A stretch of DNA of 44,868 nucleotides from DASRQK01 sp964401685. Its GTDB lineage: Bacteria > Bacteroidota > Bacteroidia > Sphingobacteriales > Sphingobacteriaceae. The stretch covers positions 1-44,868 of the forward strand of contig CAYNZH010000017.1 of the NCBI GenBank assembly GCA_964401685.1, read 5' to 3'. Position 1 is the stretch's first letter. Each line of letters starts with the position of its first letter. A program made the position numbers and the translations under genes. Below, piece after piece: positions 25,277-33,655 of the stretch. The notes under the pieces are model-generated. The model saw only the letters and a program-made list of their open reading frames with translations, was not told the origin of the DNA and did not search any database.

Positions 25277-25750
25277 CTAATCGCTTTTACTGGGCACGAC
25301 GAGTACCGGACATGTGGCGCGTCTCATGACACCTTCGGATACACTTCCCGAAATAAAGTGGTCAAATCCAGTTCGACCATGGGTTCCCATGACTATAAGA
25401 TCCGCTTTCCATTCTTCGGCGGCTGTGAGGATTTCCTGTCGGGGATGTCCCGCACGGCAGAAGGTAAAAATTTCGGATACTCCCTGGAGTTCTGCGCTTA
25501 TTTCTTGGAGCAATTTTCGACCCGCTTCTTCCTGAATCGCAGACGTTTCGGGCACGATCATCGGTGTCTGACCTAGAAGTGGATCTGTCCCATAGGTGGA
25601 AGGAGCTACGGGTTCATTGACGTGAATGAGCGCAATCACTGCGTGATTTGCAAGCGCTAGCGAATGCGCATGTGCCAGCGCTTTCTGTGAATACTCCGAA
25701 TCATCAACAGCAACCAAGATGCGATTATAGCTAATTTTAGTCGTTTCCAT
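25277..25750 (-). CDS. Universal stress protein (UspA family)
   Basis: A 157-residue single-domain Usp. The N-terminal ILVAVDDSEYSQKAL is the nucleotide-binding strand and loop with an aspartate, and the ATP-binding signature GTHGRTG...SGSVSEGVMRRATCPVLVV, the G-2x-G-9x-G-(S/T) pattern, is intact near the C-terminus. It therefore probably binds ATP. An upstream in-frame TTG exists, but the ATG at 25750 gives the usual family length. It is monocistronic, with no clear -7 box in the A/T-rich upstream stretch. Role in stress survival is family knowledge; no specific trigger can be inferred. Confidence 0.93.
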   Translation of the reverse strand: METTKISYNRILVAVDDSEYSQKALAHAHSLALANHAVIALIHVNEPVAPSTYGTDPLLGQTPMIVPETSAIQEEAGRKLLQEISAELQGVSEIFTFCRAGHPRQEILTAAEEWKADLIVMGTHGRTGFDHFISGSVSEGVMRRATCPVLVVPSKSD

Positions 25751-25812
25751 AAGCCCAGACAATTATTTGTATATATAAATATACGCAGAATTTCACTATT
25801 TGTTTGATTTGT

Positions 25813-26481
25813 TTAAGTTAATTGCTTGATCAAATCATCAAACTCCGCTCGTAATTTCGCTAATTCCTGCTCCAATTGAGTGACACGATAAGCCACTGAA
25901 TTGTCTCCGGCTTGTTGTTGTTCCTCATCTTTGTTATCAGCTTCCAGATCGTCGGCGCCAGCCCACAAATGTCCATATCGTGTTTCTTTTTGTCCTGGTC
26001 GTCGGGATAGTTGCCGGACAAAAGCGGGTTCGCCTTCTCCGCCTTGAGACGCCAGCCTGCTGAGGATTTGCTGTATATCATCCAGGGAATCAAAATCGTA
26101 AAGCCTTCCGGAGGCATTATTTATTTCGCCCGGAGTCATGGGACCTCGAAGCATCAACAGGCAAAGTATGGCCAGGTCTGCCGGCACCAGGGGGTAAACG
26201 ATGCCCAGGTTGTGTTTATACTTTGTCACCCGGCTGCTTCCACCGACGACTGTCGACACCAATCCTTTCTTCTTAAGGCTGTCTAGTGATCCGGTCACCG
26301 TACTTTCATCGTAGGAAACGACCGGATTCCTCGACGTTTTTTGGTTGCAGGCGGCTGTCAACGAATTGATTGTCATTGGATAATATTCCGGGGTCGCTCT
26401 GGATTTTTCTATTAACGCGCCGAGAACGCGGATTTCCTCCCTGGAGAGTTTGGCAAGGGGTTTGTATTGTTGTTGGTCCAT
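25813..26481 (-). CDS. yceH: YceH-family protein (DUF480)
   Basis: A 222-residue cytosolic protein of the YceH/UPF0502 family, which consists of two winged-helix domains. Family landmarks are LGALIEKSRATPEYYPMTI-type text (positions about 20-38), LTAACNQKTSRNPV (43-56), SLKKKGLV, KYKHNL and LCLLMLRGPMTPGEI (about 106-120). The C-terminal tail has a coiled-coil stretch (about 200-220, LEQELAKLRAEFDDL). Its function is not settled; DNA binding is plausible from the fold. ATG at 26481. Between this gene and rplT lies the ribosomal operon terminator, so it is a separate unit. Confidence 0.92.
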   Translation of the reverse strand: MDQQQYKPLAKLSREEIRVLGALIEKSRATPEYYPMTINSLTAACNQKTSRNPVVSYDESTVTGSLDSLKKKGLVSTVVGGSSRVTKYKHNLGIVYPLVPADLAILCLLMLRGPMTPGEINNASGRLYDFDSLDDIQQILSRLASQGGEGEPAFVRQLSRRPGQKETRYGHLWAGADDLEADNKDEEQQQAGDNSVAYRVTQLEQELAKLRAEFDDLIKQLT

Positions 26482-26593
26482 AGCCCAAATTAACTAAATT
26501 TTTGGGAATTCTTCCAAAACACTGCAGCACAAAATAATTACCACCTTCGTTTTATAATATATATTATGTTAAATAGTGCCCTAGGATATAAAA

Positions 26594-26619
26594 AAGGGAA
26601 GCTGTTTCGAGCTCCCCTT
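26594..26619 (-). terminator. Terminator of the thrS-infC-rpmI-rplT operon
   Basis: On the reverse strand AAGGGGAGCT pairs with AGCTTCCCTT (one G-U pair) around a 6-base loop, followed by a T run. It is 41 bases after the rplT stop. Confidence 0.85.
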
Positions 26620-26659
26620 CTTTATTCTAACAAATTGATATCTTATCGGATAATCTTGT

Positions 26660-27004
26660 TTATTTCACGGCATCAACAACGGCTTTGAAAGCCTCTGGAT
26701 TGTTCATTGCCAAATCAGCTAAAACCTTGCGGTTCAAACCAATGTTATTGGCATTCAACTTACCCATCAATTGAGAATACGAAATTCCATGTTGACGAGC
26801 TCCAGCATTGATACGTTGTATCCATAAAGCACGAAAAACCCGTTTTTTGGTCTTGCGATCGCGGTATGCGTACAATAACCCTTTTTCTACTGTGTTTTTT
26901 GCAATGGTATAAACCTTGCTACGTGATCCGTAATAGCCTTTGGCCATCTTAAGGATCTTTTTGCGTCTTCTTCTAGACGCGACTGCGTTAACCGAACGTG
27001 GCAT
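26660..27004 (-). CDS. rplT: 50S ribosomal protein L20
   Basis: Binds 23S rRNA early in 50S assembly. The 114-residue protein has the canonical start MPRSVNAVASRRRRKKILK, AKGYYGSRSK, the LWIQRINAGAR segment and the C-terminal NRKVLADLA. In other bacteria L20 also represses its operon by binding the leader; the 89-base rpmI-rplT spacer here could host such a site, but I see no clear structure. Last gene of the operon before the terminator. Confidence 0.98.
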   Translation of the reverse strand: MPRSVNAVASRRRRKKILKMAKGYYGSRSKVYTIAKNTVEKGLLYAYRDRKTKKRVFRALWIQRINAGARQHGISYSQLMGKLNANNIGLNRKVLADLAMNNPEAFKAVVDAVK

Positions 27005-27093
27005 ATTTTAAAATTTTTGGTAGAAGGCGCTATGTTTTTCAATAGTCTTACAACCTCAAACCTGGTTAAATAATAATAATGATAAATTTCTAC

Positions 27094-27294
27094 TTACTTT
27101 CCAATCCCAAGCATACGTTTTACGTTGCCCATGTCTCCATCAGCAACCAAACTGGTTTGGGTTAGATTTCTCTTGCGTTTTGTGCTTTTTTTCGTTAGAA
27201 TGTGGCTTTTAAACGCATTCTTTCTTGCAATTTTACCTGTTCCAGTAAGCTTAAAACGCTTTTTGGCACTGGAATTGGTTTTTACTTTTGGCAT
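27094..27294 (-). CDS. rpmI: 50S ribosomal protein L35
   Basis: A small, very basic 66-residue 50S protein. MPKVKTNSSAKKRFKLTGTG is the standard N-terminus and SHILTKKSTKRKRNL the conserved centre. The ATG at 27294 is the only plausible start. It lies 41 bases behind infC and 89 bases ahead of rplT, the standard order. Confidence 0.97.
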   Translation of the reverse strand: MPKVKTNSSAKKRFKLTGTGKIARKNAFKSHILTKKSTKRKRNLTQTSLVADGDMGNVKRMLGIGK

Positions 27295-27335
27295 AATTTG
27301 CTAAAATTTTATATATCAATCTGTTAGAAGCTCTT

Positions 27336-27905
27336 TTATTTCTTGCTGGTGGATTTGGGCGCTACAGTCAAAAACATACGCTTTCCTTCCAATTTCGGAA
27401 GAATTTCCACTTTGCCGTAATCCTCCAGCGCTTGGGCAAACTTTAGGAGCAAAATTTCCCCTTGTTCTTTGTAAACGATCGCACGCCCCTTGAAGTGCAC
27501 ATAAGCCCTTACCTTCTCGCCTGATTCTAAAAACTTGATCGCGTGCTTCAGTTTAAACTCAAAATCATGTTCGTTGGTGTTTGGTCCGAAACGAATCTCT
27601 TTGATGACAGTCTGTTTCGCGTTTGCTTTGATCTCCTTCTGTTTCTTTTTCTGCTCGTAGACAAACTTACTGTAATCAATGATTTTACAAACAGGCGGTA
27701 CTGCATTTGGAGAAATTTCTACCAAATCCAGGTCCAACTCATCTGCCATGGCAATGGCTTTTCTGGTCGGGTAAACACCCTGTTCAATATTATCCCCTAC
27801 CAATCGTACTTCAGGGACTCTGATCAATTCATTGATCCGGTGATCCGGCTCTTTTTTTCTAAAAGGTGGCCTAGGCCCCCTATTTCCTGGTCTTTTTAAT
27901 GCCAA
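27336..27905 (-). CDS. infC: Translation initiation factor IF-3
   Basis: Binds the 30S subunit, blocks premature 50S joining and discriminates against wrong start codons. The 189-residue protein has the N-terminal domain (about 22-90, with INELIRVPEVRLVG and AMADELDLDLVEISPNA), a lysine-rich linker (KKKQKEIKANAK) and the C-terminal domain (EIRFGPNTNEHDFEFKLKHA, ILPKLEGKRMFLTVAP). The start is a TTG at 27905: no in-frame ATG exists before the conserved N-domain. A rare start codon is a known autoregulatory device of infC in other bacteria. It follows thrS by 10 bases. Confidence 0.96.
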   Translation of the reverse strand: MALKRPGNRGPRPPFRKKEPDHRINELIRVPEVRLVGDNIEQGVYPTRKAIAMADELDLDLVEISPNAVPPVCKIIDYSKFVYEQKKKQKEIKANAKQTVIKEIRFGPNTNEHDFEFKLKHAIKFLESGEKVRAYVHFKGRAIVYKEQGEILLLKFAQALEDYGKVEILPKLEGKRMFLTVAPKSTSKK

Positions 27906-27915
27906 ATGTTTTAAA

Positions 27916-29844
27916 TTAAACGGTTATTTCTTTTATTAATAATTCTTTAAATTCGGTGACCGACATACTTCCCATGTCCCCTACCCCCTGCTTTCTGACA
28001 GAAACTGTGCCAGTTTCTTCTTCTTTTTCGCCAAAAATCAGCATGTAAGGGATCTTTTTGACTTCTGCATCCCGTATTTTCCTACCAACTTTTTCATCGC
28101 GCAAGTCAATCAGTCCGCGAATATCGGTATTATTGAGGGATTCTAAAAGTTTTTTTGCAGAATCCTCATATTTTTCAGAAACAGGCAACACGATAAATTG
28201 TTCTGGCGCAAGCCATAACGGGAATTGCCCCGCCGTGTGTTCGATGAGAACTGCCACGAATCGCTCCAAGGAACCAAAGGGTGCTCTATGGATCATTACG
28301 GGCCTGTGCTTCTGATTATCGCTTCCTGTATATTCCAGCTCGAAGCGTTCCGGGAGATTATAGTCCACCTGAATGGTCCCTAGTTGCCACTTTCTGCCGA
28401 GTGCATCCTTGACCATAAAATCCAGCTTTGGTCCATAGAACGCAGCCTCTCCGTATTCGATTACGGTTTTAAGTCCTTTTTCCTCCGCTGCTTCGATGAT
28501 GGACCTCTCGGCAAGCTCCCAATTTGCATCCGATCCGATGTATTTGGCTCTGTTGTCCTTGTCTCGGAGTGATACCTGTGCAATGTAGTCATCAAAGCCC
28601 AATGCCCCAAAGGTATACAAAACAAGATCTATCACCTTTTTAAACTCTTCTTTAACCTGATCCGGACGACAGAAAAGGTGCGCATCATCCTGCGTAAATC
28701 CCCGGACCCGTGTCAGTCCATGCAATTCCCCGCTTTGCTCGTACCTATACACGGTACCAAACTCGGCAAAGCGTATGGGAAGATCCTTATACGAGCGAGG
28801 TTTGGTCTTATAAATCTCGCAGTGGTGCGGACAATTCATGGGTTTGAGAAAAAACTCTTCACCCTCTTGAGGCGTTTTGATGGGCTGAAAGGAGTCTTCT
28901 CCATATTTTTCATAGTGACCCGAGGTGATGTAGAGGTTTTTATGCCCGATGTGCGGAGTCATTACCGGTTCGTAACCCGCCTTTAACTGCGCACTCTGCA
29001 TAAAATCTATCAATTTTTGCCTCAGTCTGGCACCTTTTGGCAACCATAATGGCAGTCCCATTCCTACCTTATCGGAAAATGCGAACAATTCCAGTTCCTT
29101 GCCCAATTTGCGGTGATCCCGCTTCTTGGCTTCTTCTATCATTTTGATATACTCAGCCAGTTCTCCCGCTTTCGGAAAGCTCACTCCGTAGATACGGGTC
29201 AGTTGCTTTTTGGACTCGTCGCCGCGCCAGTAGGCACCCGCGACGTTTGTCAGTTTTACTGCTTTTATAAAACCCGTATGCGGAATATGTGGTCCGCGGC
29301 ACAAGTCTGTGAAATTACCTTGCTTATAGAAGGTGATTTGTCCATCTTCCAGTCCCTCAATCAGATCGAGTTTGTACTCGTCGCCTTTGTCGGTATAATA
29401 GGCCTCTGCTTCTATTTTACTGATTTCCTCTCGCTGAAAGGCTGCTTTGGTGCGGGCCAGTTCCAGCATTTTGTCTTCGATCTGCTTGAAATCATCGGAA
29501 GAAAACTCACGGTCCCCAAAATCTACATCGTAGTAAAAACCCAGATCTATCGCCGGGCCAATGCCTAATTTGATCCCCGGATAAAGTGCTTCCAAGGCTT
29601 CGGCAAGCAGGTGCGCTGACGAATGCCAGAACGTTGATTTTCCTTCCGCGTCGTTCCAGGTCAACAATCTGACCTCTGCATCTTCTTTGATCGCCCTATT
29701 GGCGTCCCAGATTTCTCCATTGACTTCGGCTGCGAGAACATTCCTCGCCAAGCCTTCGGAAATTGATTGTGCAATTTCCAGGGACGTGACCCCTGCATTA
29801 TAAGTCCGGACTGAACCGTCCGGCAATGTAATATTTATAATCAT
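27916..29844 (-). CDS. thrS: Threonyl-tRNA synthetase
   Basis: Charges tRNA-Thr. The 642-residue protein has all domains in order: TGS (1-60), the editing domain (about 65-225; contains FWHSSAHLLAEAL with the HxxxH of the editing site), the class II catalytic core (about 240-535) with the zinc-binding cysteine in MNCPHHCEIY and motif 2 RFAEFGTVYR, and the anticodon-binding domain (about 540-640). It leads the thrS-infC-rpmI-rplT operon, a conserved order across bacteria. The reverse strand at 29879-29872 reads TATCTTCG, one mismatch from the -7 box, a likely promoter 27 bases upstream of the ATG. Confidence 0.98.
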   Translation of the reverse strand: MIINITLPDGSVRTYNAGVTSLEIAQSISEGLARNVLAAEVNGEIWDANRAIKEDAEVRLLTWNDAEGKSTFWHSSAHLLAEALEALYPGIKLGIGPAIDLGFYYDVDFGDREFSSDDFKQIEDKMLELARTKAAFQREEISKIEAEAYYTDKGDEYKLDLIEGLEDGQITFYKQGNFTDLCRGPHIPHTGFIKAVKLTNVAGAYWRGDESKKQLTRIYGVSFPKAGELAEYIKMIEEAKKRDHRKLGKELELFAFSDKVGMGLPLWLPKGARLRQKLIDFMQSAQLKAGYEPVMTPHIGHKNLYITSGHYEKYGEDSFQPIKTPQEGEEFFLKPMNCPHHCEIYKTKPRSYKDLPIRFAEFGTVYRYEQSGELHGLTRVRGFTQDDAHLFCRPDQVKEEFKKVIDLVLYTFGALGFDDYIAQVSLRDKDNRAKYIGSDANWELAERSIIEAAEEKGLKTVIEYGEAAFYGPKLDFMVKDALGRKWQLGTIQVDYNLPERFELEYTGSDNQKHRPVMIHRAPFGSLERFVAVLIEHTAGQFPLWLAPEQFIVLPVSEKYEDSAKKLLESLNNTDIRGLIDLRDEKVGRKIRDAEVKKIPYMLIFGEKEEETGTVSVRKQGVGDMGSMSVTEFKELLIKEITV

Positions 29845-29906
29845 CTACAAAATGATTTAAGCGTTAGGCGGCGAAGATACGAAATTTTAACGTTATTCAT
29901 TCAATA

Positions 29907-30833
29907 TTAATGATTTTCTGCCTCTATTTTGGCCTCCCGGTACAACTTTTTACCGAGAGCAATCATGTGTTCACCTTTGTGAAAATCAAAGATGTTGCAG
30001 GCGTTTCGCGGGACATTAATGACCAAATCCGGCTTGTATTTTTCGATGGACATCTCGACCAGTTTATCCTGAGTCAGGTAATAACTATTGCTCATCAGTT
30101 CGATGAGCGAAAACTTGGACCCTGGAGACGCCGCATCCGGATGTGCAAGGTTGGTCGGCAAGGGCCTCCACTTTTGCCACCAACTTCTTTTTTCTAGATC
30201 CGTGGCGGCCGCCAGCGTCTGTTCGTCCGCTACCAGGGGTAGTGGCATTTCGCCTGGCGACTCCAGACCGTTCAGATTGACTGCGACAACCAGCGTATCT
30301 CTTCTTTTGGTGATCACATTCATAGGCAGCGGATTTAGTACGGCTCCATCAACAAGCAAGCTATCCTTCTGAACAATAGGTGTGAATACACCTGGGATAG
30401 ACATTGAGGCACGTATCGCCGGATAGAGGTCGCCACTCCTGAAGTGCACCTCCTTGCCTGCAACCATATCTGTGGCGACAGCGACAAAAGGTATGGGGAG
30501 ATCTTCGATGGACAGGTCACCGAGAAACGTGCGCATCTTGCCGAGCACTTTCTCGCCTTTCAAAAAGCCAAGATTGGGAAGCGTGAAGTCCATCAATCTG
30601 AAGATCTGCGACTTGTTGAGCGTGAGAAGCCACTCTTTGTACTTTTCCAGATGCCCCGCACAGTAGACTCCGCCGATCACCGCACCCATTGAGCACCCCA
30701 CCACCTCAACAATTTCGTAGCCTTCCTCTTCAAGCATCTCGATCACACCAATGTGTGCCAGCCCCCGAGCACCGCCACTTCCCAATACCAGCTGGACCTT
30801 GGTCTTTTTTTTCTTCTTAAATAGTTCCCACAT
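29907..30833 (-). CDS. Patatin-like phospholipase family protein
   Basis: A 308-residue serine lipase-like protein, probably a lysophospholipase or phospholipase A of the RssA/NTE type. The oxyanion GSGGARG is at 18-24, the nucleophile Ser48 in GCSMG (46-50), and the catalytic Asp D162 in the DGA motif, so the Ser-Asp dyad is complete. The N-terminus has a run of lysines (6-10) and no signal peptide, suggesting a cytosolic face location at the membrane. It is 24 bases downstream of the DUF2130 gene, on the same strand, likely co-transcribed. Substrate unknown. Confidence 0.92.
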   Translation of the reverse strand: MWELFKKKKKTKVQLVLGSGGARGLAHIGVIEMLEEEGYEIVEVVGCSMGAVIGGVYCAGHLEKYKEWLLTLNKSQIFRLMDFTLPNLGFLKGEKVLGKMRTFLGDLSIEDLPIPFVAVATDMVAGKEVHFRSGDLYPAIRASMSIPGVFTPIVQKDSLLVDGAVLNPLPMNVITKRRDTLVVAVNLNGLESPGEMPLPLVADEQTLAAATDLEKRSWWQKWRPLPTNLAHPDAASPGSKFSLIELMSNSYYLTQDKLVEMSIEKYKPDLVINVPRNACNIFDFHKGEHMIALGKKLYREAKIEAENH

Positions 30834-30857
30834 GAAAAGATTCGGTTTTATTTGCGC

Positions 30858-32123
30858 TTAGTTCTCGTCATCTTCCGCAAAGACGGGCAATTCCAGGGCT
30901 TTTACAGATTGTATGGCATTGCCCGCGATTCCTTTGATAGATCCGTACATATCTATCGTGTTGGTTACGACCTTATCGATTTGCTTCTCCCTTTCTTTCC
31001 AGATTCTTTGCATCGCTCTTTTTTCGCTTTCCAGTGCCTCTTTCATAGAGGAAAAGCCCTCCACGATGGCTTCCACCTGCATTCTGAACGTGTTGCTCGT
31101 CAGGAAATCGTAGAGCATATGCATCTTGTCACCCTTGTTCTCCTGCGACGCGACGGCCGTGTGCAGACGAATAACCATTTCCCTTAGGATGACACACAGT
31201 CCTTTAAACTCATCATAGGAACAGATCCAGACGCCGTCTTTGATTCCCATTCTTTCAAAACCTATTGGCATAGCGTCGGTCACCAAAACGCCCACGTCTG
31301 CCCCTTTCTCCCGCATATCTGCCTTGAATTTTTCTATCCAGCTGGGCTGGAAGTCCTTGGTCCTTTTGCTTTCATAATAAATTCTTCCACACTGCTGTGT
31401 TTGATGGGTATTCACAACTTGGATACAGTCGCCACCCCGCACTCCTTTTTTGATTTCTTCGATGCCATCCAGGGGAAACTGAGCGGTCAACCACTCTTCG
31501 ATCGCAAGTTCCATCACTTCTCCCTGCAGTTGCATGGATCCCTGCTCCTGCTTGCGTTTCATTTCCTCGGTAAGCTTTTTTTGATCCTCAAGTTGCTTTT
31601 TCAGCTCCCTCAGTTTTAGCTCGTTGCGATCCTCTTCCAGCTTTTTTATACGTTCCCTTTCGCCGTGTAGGGTCTCGTTTAGCTTTCGCTGAAGTTCTGC
31701 CTCTATCGCGTCTTTCATCTCTGCTTTTTCCCGCTTCAGGGCCTCTATTTCAGCTTTTGATTTATATAGCTCTTTGATTTTTTCTGATTTTTCTGCCAAT
31801 TCCTTGCTCAGCGCCGAATATTGCTCGGCGTGGTCCTGTGAGATTTTGGTTTTTAGCTGATCCTCAAGAAGCTGCTTTTCTTCTTTTAGCTTTGCTTCCA
31901 GTCTTTGTTGAAAAAGGGCATTTTCCTGTTTCTTCTTCTCTTCAAAAATCTGCTTCTCCAGGGTTAGCCGCTTTTCTTCTTCCCTGAATTGTTGCTTGTT
32001 TTTTTCGAGTTCCTCCTCATATTTCTTTCGGATATTTTCCTCCAGCCTATTCGCCAAAACGTCTTGTACATCTATTGAAGACCCGCATTGAGGACAGTTT
32101 ATGTTGGTATGTTCAGACCGCAT
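30858..32123 (-). CDS. DUF2130 coiled-coil/nuclease-like protein
   Basis: A 421-residue protein of the DUF2130 family. It starts with a single zinc-ribbon-like knuckle (NCPQCGSS, residues 9-16). A very charged, nearly continuous coiled coil of Lys/Glu/Gln runs from about 25 to 205. The conserved C-terminal domain (about 205-350) contains YYESKRTKDFQPSWIEKF and GVLVTDAMP, which resembles the core of restriction-endonuclease-like folds (a Glu-x-Lys in the YESK segment). Function is unsettled; nucleic-acid binding or cleavage is an inference. A final helical region (350-421) follows. It heads an operon with the patatin-like gene. Confidence 0.87.
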   Translation of the reverse strand: MRSEHTNINCPQCGSSIDVQDVLANRLEENIRKKYEEELEKNKQQFREEEKRLTLEKQIFEEKKKQENALFQQRLEAKLKEEKQLLEDQLKTKISQDHAEQYSALSKELAEKSEKIKELYKSKAEIEALKREKAEMKDAIEAELQRKLNETLHGERERIKKLEEDRNELKLRELKKQLEDQKKLTEEMKRKQEQGSMQLQGEVMELAIEEWLTAQFPLDGIEEIKKGVRGGDCIQVVNTHQTQQCGRIYYESKRTKDFQPSWIEKFKADMREKGADVGVLVTDAMPIGFERMGIKDGVWICSYDEFKGLCVILREMVIRLHTAVASQENKGDKMHMLYDFLTSNTFRMQVEAIVEGFSSMKEALESEKRAMQRIWKEREKQIDKVVTNTIDMYGSIKGIAGNAIQSVKALELPVFAEDDEN

Positions 32124-32246
32124 GATTATAAATCGTTGTTTCCTTAAATATACGTCTTTTTTATTAAATTTACAAGAATAAAATCATTTTTTTAGAAAAG
32201 AGAGCTCGCAACAGTTGTATTTTTTTAGACAAGTCTAACTTTTTAT

Positions 32247-32277
32247 TTTGAACGCACTAAATTTTGTGCTAATTTTG
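32247..32277 (+). promoter_or_regulatory. ZIP transporter promoter, leaderless geometry
   Basis: TTTG (32247-32250), 19-base spacer, TAATTTTG (32270-32277), then 4 bases to the ATG at 32282. A full -33/-7 match; the predicted start coincides with the ATG. Confidence 0.7.
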
Positions 32278-32281
32278 GGGA

Positions 32282-33097
32282 ATGGAGCAAATCATCCTGT
32301 ATTTCGAGCAAATTGACCCGGTTTTGGCCGCATTGTATGCCACCACTTTTACCTGGTTGGTTACGTTGGCCGGTGCTTCGCTGATATTCCTGTTCAAGAA
32401 TCTCAATAAAACAGTTATGGATGGGATGTTGGGCTTTACTGGGGGCGTTATGATTGCGGCCAGTATATGGAGTCTACTGATTCCAGCCATTAATATGAGT
32501 CCCGGTGAAAGTTGGGTTCAGATTACTCCTGCCGTTATCGGGTTTTTACTGGGAGCGGGCTTTCTCTTTTGTTTAGACAAGGTGCTGCCCCATTTGCATG
32601 TCAACTTTAAGAAGGTGGAAGGAGTCAAAACTCCCTGGCAAAAGTCCACATTGATGGTTCTCGCCATCACCTTGCACAATATTCCCGAGGGATTGGCGGT
32701 GGGCATTTTGTTTGGTGGGGTGGCCGCTGGTATCCCCGAAGCGACCATAGGAGGAGCGGTGGCACTCGCCCTGGGTATTGGTCTTCAGAACTTTCCGGAA
32801 GGGATTGCGGTCGCCGTTCCCCTTAGAAGGCTTGGTTTAAGCAGGCGAAAGAGTTTCATGTACGGACAGTCTTCGGCGATAGTGGAGCCTTTTGCCGGTG
32901 TGCTGGGTGCGCTGGCGGTAACGGTGTTTTCGCCTATACTGCCCTATGCGCTGGCCTTTGCTGCAGGTGCAATGATTTTCGTGGTGGTCGAAGAAGTCAT
33001 TCCCGAAGCCCAGCAGAATAAAAGTTCGGATATAGCAACGGTCGGTTTTATTGTGGGCTTTTTAGTCATGATGACGCTTGACGTCGTTCTTGGATAG
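32282..33097 (+). CDS. ZIP-family metal transporter
   Basis: A 271-residue inner-membrane importer of zinc or related divalent metals (ZupT/GufA type). Eight hydrophobic segments are apparent. The metal-site motifs are HNIPEG (132-137) in TM4 and NFPEG (170-174) in TM5, both intact. EEVIPEA in the later helices supplies the third conserved block. The short His pair in LPHLHVNF (103-109) sits in the variable loop, a usual metal-binding loop in ZIPs. The ATG is fixed by a leaderless promoter. RhtA-like gene follows at 6 bases. Specificity (Zn, Fe, Mn) cannot be read. Confidence 0.95.
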   Translation: MEQIILYFEQIDPVLAALYATTFTWLVTLAGASLIFLFKNLNKTVMDGMLGFTGGVMIAASIWSLLIPAINMSPGESWVQITPAVIGFLLGAGFLFCLDKVLPHLHVNFKKVEGVKTPWQKSTLMVLAITLHNIPEGLAVGILFGGVAAGIPEATIGGAVALALGIGLQNFPEGIAVAVPLRRLGLSRRKSFMYGQSSAIVEPFAGVLGALAVTVFSPILPYALAFAAGAMIFVVVEEVIPEAQQNKSSDIATVGFIVGFLVMMTLDVVLG

Positions 33098-33103
33098 CGT
33101 GCT

Positions 33104-33655
33104 ATGAGAGATTCAAGAAGTGCTGTGGGCGCCGCCATTCTATCCATGATCAGTGTGCAGGGCGGGGCGTCCTTTGCCAAAAAGTTATTCCCGTTGATCG
33201 GGACGACCGCGGCTACTGCCTTGAGAGTTGGATTTGCAGCGATCTTGTTGCTTATCATCCACCGGCCAAAACCTTGGAAATTTACCGCAAAACAATGGTT
33301 TTACACCGCGGCCTACGGAATAAGCATGGCATCCATGAATCTGCTTTTTTANNNNNNNNNNNNNNNNNNNNNNNNNNNNNNNNNNNNNNNNNNNNNNNNN
33401 NNNNNNNNNNNNNNNNNNNNNNNNNNNNNNNNNNNNNNNNNNNNNNNNNNNTCTTTGGATTTATTTGCTTTAAAAGCGATTTCATCCAAAACGTTCAGTG
33501 TGTTGACCAGCTTGCAGCCGGCATTTGGCGCGCTCGCGGGTTTTATCTTTCTGCAGGAATTGCTAAGTTTGACCCAATGGTTGGCCATACTCTGTGTGGT
33601 CGCCGCTAGCGTCGGTTCGACGTCAATGAATGCATCTGAAAAACAAATTATATGA
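33104..33655 (+). CDS. RhtA-like EamA/DMT-family exporter, interrupted by an assembly gap
   Basis: Two pieces of one gene surround a 100-N gap. The first 82 residues match the start of the threonine/homoserine exporter RhtA (SVQGGASFAKKLFPLIGTTAATALRVG region, then AKQWFYTAAYGISMASMNLLF). The last 68 residues match its end (LTSLQPAFGALAGFIFLQE and VAASVGSTS). The usual length of about 290 residues means about 140 residues are missing, so the gap is larger than 100 bases; the Ns are a placeholder. That the frame reads through is accidental. Inner-membrane exporter of small amino acids by homology. The stop overlaps the next start (ATGA). Confidence 0.78.
   Translation: MRDSRSAVGAAILSMISVQGGASFAKKLFPLIGTTAATALRVGFAAILLLIIHRPKPWKFTAKQWFYTAAYGISMASMNLLFXXXXXXXXXXXXXXXXXXXXXXXXXXXXXXXXXXSLDLFALKAISSKTFSVLTSLQPAFGALAGFIFLQELLSLTQWLAILCVVAASVGSTSMNASEKQII
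33352..33451. other. Assembly gap (100 N)
   Basis: Exactly 100 Ns inside the RhtA-like gene. The conventional scaffold placeholder; the true length is unknown, estimated near 400 bases from the missing residues. Confidence 0.97.
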
